DNA of 33,384 nucleotides from Betaproteobacteria bacterium HGW-Betaproteobacteria-12. GTDB lineage: Bacteria; Pseudomonadota; Gammaproteobacteria; Burkholderiales; Rhodocyclaceae. Under the pieces are notes generated by a model. That model had not been told where the DNA came from. It saw only the letters and a program-made list of their open reading frames with translations, and did not search any database. The DNA is taken from assembly GCA_002842345.1 (NCBI GenBank), contig PHCU01000033.1, forward strand, positions 1 to 33,384, written 5' to 3'. This document shows positions 31,681 to 33,384 of this stretch, piece after piece; within the stretch, counting starts at the first letter, position 1; each line of letters opens with the position of its first letter. The translations under genes and the position numbers were made by a program.

Positions 31681-32169
31681 GCCGAGCAGGGCCGGGGCGA
31701 TGGCGTCGAGGTCGGCGCCTTTCAACAGCCCCATCTTCTTGTGCAGGACCTTGCCCTGGCGGTCGATGAACAGCGTGTAGGGCAGGCCGCCGCGCGTGTT
31801 GCCTAGTTCTTTCATCAGCGGAATGCCCTGGTCCTTGGCGACGAAGACCGGGTAATCCATCTCGTAGGCCTTGGCGAAGTCCTTGGCCGGTTCGGCCCGG
31901 TCCTCGATGCCGATGCCGAGGATCTCGATCTTGCCCTTGTGGGCGTTGCGGAACTTGATCAGCTCGGGAATCTCGGCTTTGCACGGGCCGCACCAGCGGG
32001 CCCAGAAATTGACCACCAGCGGCTTGCCCTTATAGCGGGACAAAGCCACCGGTTTGTCGTCGAGGTCGGCGAGCGTAGCGGCGAACAGTGGGGCCGACGA
32101 TGGTTGTTCTTCGGCGAAACCAAGCTGGGAAAAGACGGCCAGGGTCAGGGCAGCGAACAGATGTTTCAA
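31675..32169 (-). CDS. TlpA/ResA-like periplasmic thioredoxin
   Basis: This is a 164-residue exported thioredoxin-fold protein. Signal peptide residues 1-19 (SQLGFA). The active site is WCGPC at 59-63 in VVNFWARWCGPCKAEIPELI, and the cis-proline is Pro130 in GGLPYTLFIDRQGK. The TlpA-type insert includes LGIGIEDRAEPAKDFAK. Such proteins reduce disulfides in the periplasm for cytochrome c or copper-centre assembly. Its ATG overlaps the stop of the NosY-like permease gene by 4 nt, so it is the last gene of that operon. The context suggests a thiol or copper reductant in nitrous-oxide reductase maturation rather than general cytochrome c synthesis. Confidence 0.9.
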   Translation of the reverse strand: MKHLFAALTLAVFSQLGFAEEQPSSAPLFAATLADLDDKPVALSRYKGKPLVVNFWARWCGPCKAEIPELIKFRNAHKGKIEILGIGIEDRAEPAKDFAKAYEMDYPVFVAKDQGIPLMKELGNTRGGLPYTLFIDRQGKVLHKKMGLLKGADLDAIAPALLGK

Positions 32170-32993
32170 GGCAGGTCACCACGGCGGAACAGGACGTAGC
32201 CGATGGTAGCACTGACGACGCCGAGCGCCGCCGGGTAGACCAGCGCGAAGACCTTGTAGCCGGTGGCGCCGAACAGGTCGAGGATGACAAAGGCCGAGGG
32301 GCCGAGGACGATCAGTTGCGGGTCGAACAGCGCCAGCGCGGCGGTGCGGAAGACCTGCAGCGGGTTGGCCAGGGCCAGCGTGATGGCGACTTCCGGTGCG
32401 ACCTTGCCCTGGATCATCACGCCGAGCAGGATCAGGTCGAGGAACAAGAGCAGCGTCAGCCAGACCATGAAGGCGGCGCCCTGGGCCATGTCGGTGCTGC
32501 GGGCGATCGCCGAGATCAGCATGCCGATGCCGAGGAAACACATGGCCATCACCGCCAGCAACGCGGTGTAGTAGCCGAACATGCCCCACGGCACTTCGAT
32601 GTTCTGGAACGAGGCCCAGACGGTGGCGCCGAGCATGGCCAGGAACACCGGGGTGAAGATGACGATGTAGCGGCCGACGATCTTGCCCCAGAACCAGGCC
32701 GACAGCGACACCGGCAGCGACAGCAGGTATTCGAAGACGCCGGCCTCACGGTCGCCGGCCACCGAACGGACTGTGGTGATCAGCACGAAGATCGGCAGGA
32801 TGGCCATGGTCAGCTGGATGTAGGTGACCAGCAGGCGCGACAGGCCGATGAAGCCGAGCACCCGCGATTCGGTCAGGCCGAAGACGAAGAGCAGGGCGAC
32901 GATGCCGCCGAAGACCAGGGTGTAGATCTGGAACCAGCGGGCACGCAGCGATTCGACGATATCCAGTTTGGCGGTCAGCCAGAGTTGCTTCAT
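32166..32993 (-). CDS. nosY: ABC-2-type permease, NosY-like
   Basis: This is a 275-residue inner-membrane permease with six hydrophobic segments. The N-terminus LTAKLDIVESLRARWFQIYT and the coupling region TTVRSVAGDREAGVFEYLLS with SLPVSLSAWFWGKIVGRYIV are typical of NosY and related ABC-2 permeases. The later segment ISAIARSTDMAQGAAFMVWL with GKVAPEVAITLALANPLQVF is also NosY-like. NosY pairs with the ATPase NosF and the periplasmic NosD to deliver material for Cu-Z assembly in nitrous-oxide reductase. NosF is not in the window. The NosL-like gene upstream and the thioredoxin gene downstream support this assignment over a general ABC-2 exporter. Confidence 0.82.
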   Translation of the reverse strand: MKQLWLTAKLDIVESLRARWFQIYTLVFGGIVALLFVFGLTESRVLGFIGLSRLLVTYIQLTMAILPIFVLITTVRSVAGDREAGVFEYLLSLPVSLSAWFWGKIVGRYIVIFTPVFLAMLGATVWASFQNIEVPWGMFGYYTALLAVMAMCFLGIGMLISAIARSTDMAQGAAFMVWLTLLLFLDLILLGVMIQGKVAPEVAITLALANPLQVFRTAALALFDPQLIVLGPSAFVILDLFGATGYKVFALVYPAALGVVSATIGYVLFRRGDLP

Positions 32994-33039
32994 TTTTTGT
33001 GTTCAGCCTTGGTGGTTGAATCGGGGGCAGGGCGGGGCA

Positions 33040-33384
33040 TCACTTGCCCCGGGCTAGCACGTGCTCGCGCATGCTGGCGAAATCCTGGCTGCCGGCCTGT
33101 GGCGTGGCGGTGGCGGCGAAGTTGTAGCCCATCGGCGAATGACGGCCGAGGTAGTGCGCCTGGCGCGGGTCCAGCCATTTGACGTCCGGCCCCTTGCTGT
33201 TCATGTCGGCCACCCACATTTTGGTCGCCGCCTCGGCCAGCCAGGGTTGCTCGGCGGCCTTGTCGCGCACCCAGAACAGCAGGCAGCCGATGTCGTCGAA
33301 CTTGTAAGCGGTGTTCTGCGGCCCGCCACGCACTTCGACGGCGAAGCGGCGGTCGGTATGGCACATGCTCAGGCTGCCCGCTCG
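33040..33384 (-). CDS. nosL: NosL-like copper-handling protein, 5' end beyond the window
   Basis: This gene is partial: the frame stays open to the window end, so the true start lies upstream and at least six more residues (RAGSLS) precede the Met at 33366. The visible 114 codons contain SMCHTDRRFAVEVRGG, then AYKFDDIGCLLFWV, ATKMWVADMNSKGPDV with WLDPRQAHYLG, and PMGYNFAATA. These are patterns of the NosL copper chaperone (Met/Cys ligands, FDDIGC, V.D......W.....A.Y). NosL delivers Cu(I) for nitrous-oxide reductase. It sits 46 nt upstream of the NosY-like gene on the same strand. The lipoprotein signal would be off-window. Confidence 0.75.
   Translation of the reverse strand, partial: RAGSLSMCHTDRRFAVEVRGGPQNTAYKFDDIGCLLFWVRDKAAEQPWLAEAATKMWVADMNSKGPDVKWLDPRQAHYLGRHSPMGYNFAATATPQAGSQDFASMREHVLARGK

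Noticed and set aside
32088-33182. 364-codon plus-strand frame opposite the NosY-like and thioredoxin genes
   Set aside because: Gln/Asp/Arg-rich shadow translation without motifs; the minus-strand genes are well supported.

Overview
The window is high-GC proteobacterial chromosome, most likely a betaproteobacterium of the Rhodocyclales (Dechloromonas/Azonexus type). I infer this from gene content and protein style: orthologue-like fatty-acid genes, a CysB and sulfate-binding protein pair, ModE-type tungstate regulation and a NosL/NosY-like cluster. It was not tested by a database search. No CRISPR array, prophage, insertion sequence or recognisable defence system was seen.

Layout. (1) 1-1100: tRNA-Val(CAC) with a terminator, a vestige resembling an integrase C-terminus, and two tiny lipoproteins. 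(2) 1.3-6.3 kb: an MFS transporter; an ArsR regulator whose two cysteines match the SqrR/BigR/YgaV persulfide sensors; a 23-codon decayed C-terminus of a sulfate-binding protein directly in front of it; an MliC-like lipoprotein; an intact sulfate-binding protein; and a CysB-family regulator. Several of these point to sulfur nutrition or stress. (3) 6.3-10.6 kb: a degenerate EAL protein, small hypotheticals, a flavodoxin-like protein, two Q-rich proteins ending in the same 18-residue tail, and overlapping folB/folA-like genes.

(4) 10.6-27.8 kb is the core of the window: a fatty-acid degradation locus. A PsrA-like TetR regulator has a palindrome over its own -10 box. It is followed by fadE, a thiolase and a FadB/FadJ-type multifunctional enzyme, then FadL. 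After a terminator comes a second strong promoter carrying the same operator core. This drives a second multifunctional enzyme with the reverse domain order, a second thiolase, a DUF4442 hotdog protein, an exported chalcone-isomerase-like protein, FadD, a nitronate-monooxygenase-like flavoprotein and a second acyl-CoA dehydrogenase. Together these cover uptake (FadL), activation (FadD), oxidation (two dehydrogenases), hydration and second oxidation (two multifunctional enzymes) and thiolysis (two thiolases), with one probable repressor controlling both halves.

(5) 27.8-29.7 kb: small hypotheticals and one gene of visibly lower GC (28363-29124) that looks acquired. (6) 29.7-33.4 kb: a ModE-HTH/binding-protein-domain regulator divergent from an orphan TupA-like tungstate-binding protein. 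Convergent with it are a TlpA-like thioredoxin, a NosY-like permease and a NosL-like protein cut by the window end, which suggests nitrous-oxide reductase maturation genes continue beyond the edge.

The strongest observations are the shared PsrA-type operator at two fad promoters, the paired C-terminal-tail proteins, the sulfate-binding-protein remnant beside the ArsR sensor, and the unusual accessory genes inside the second fad operon. I do not see a clear new multi-gene system.
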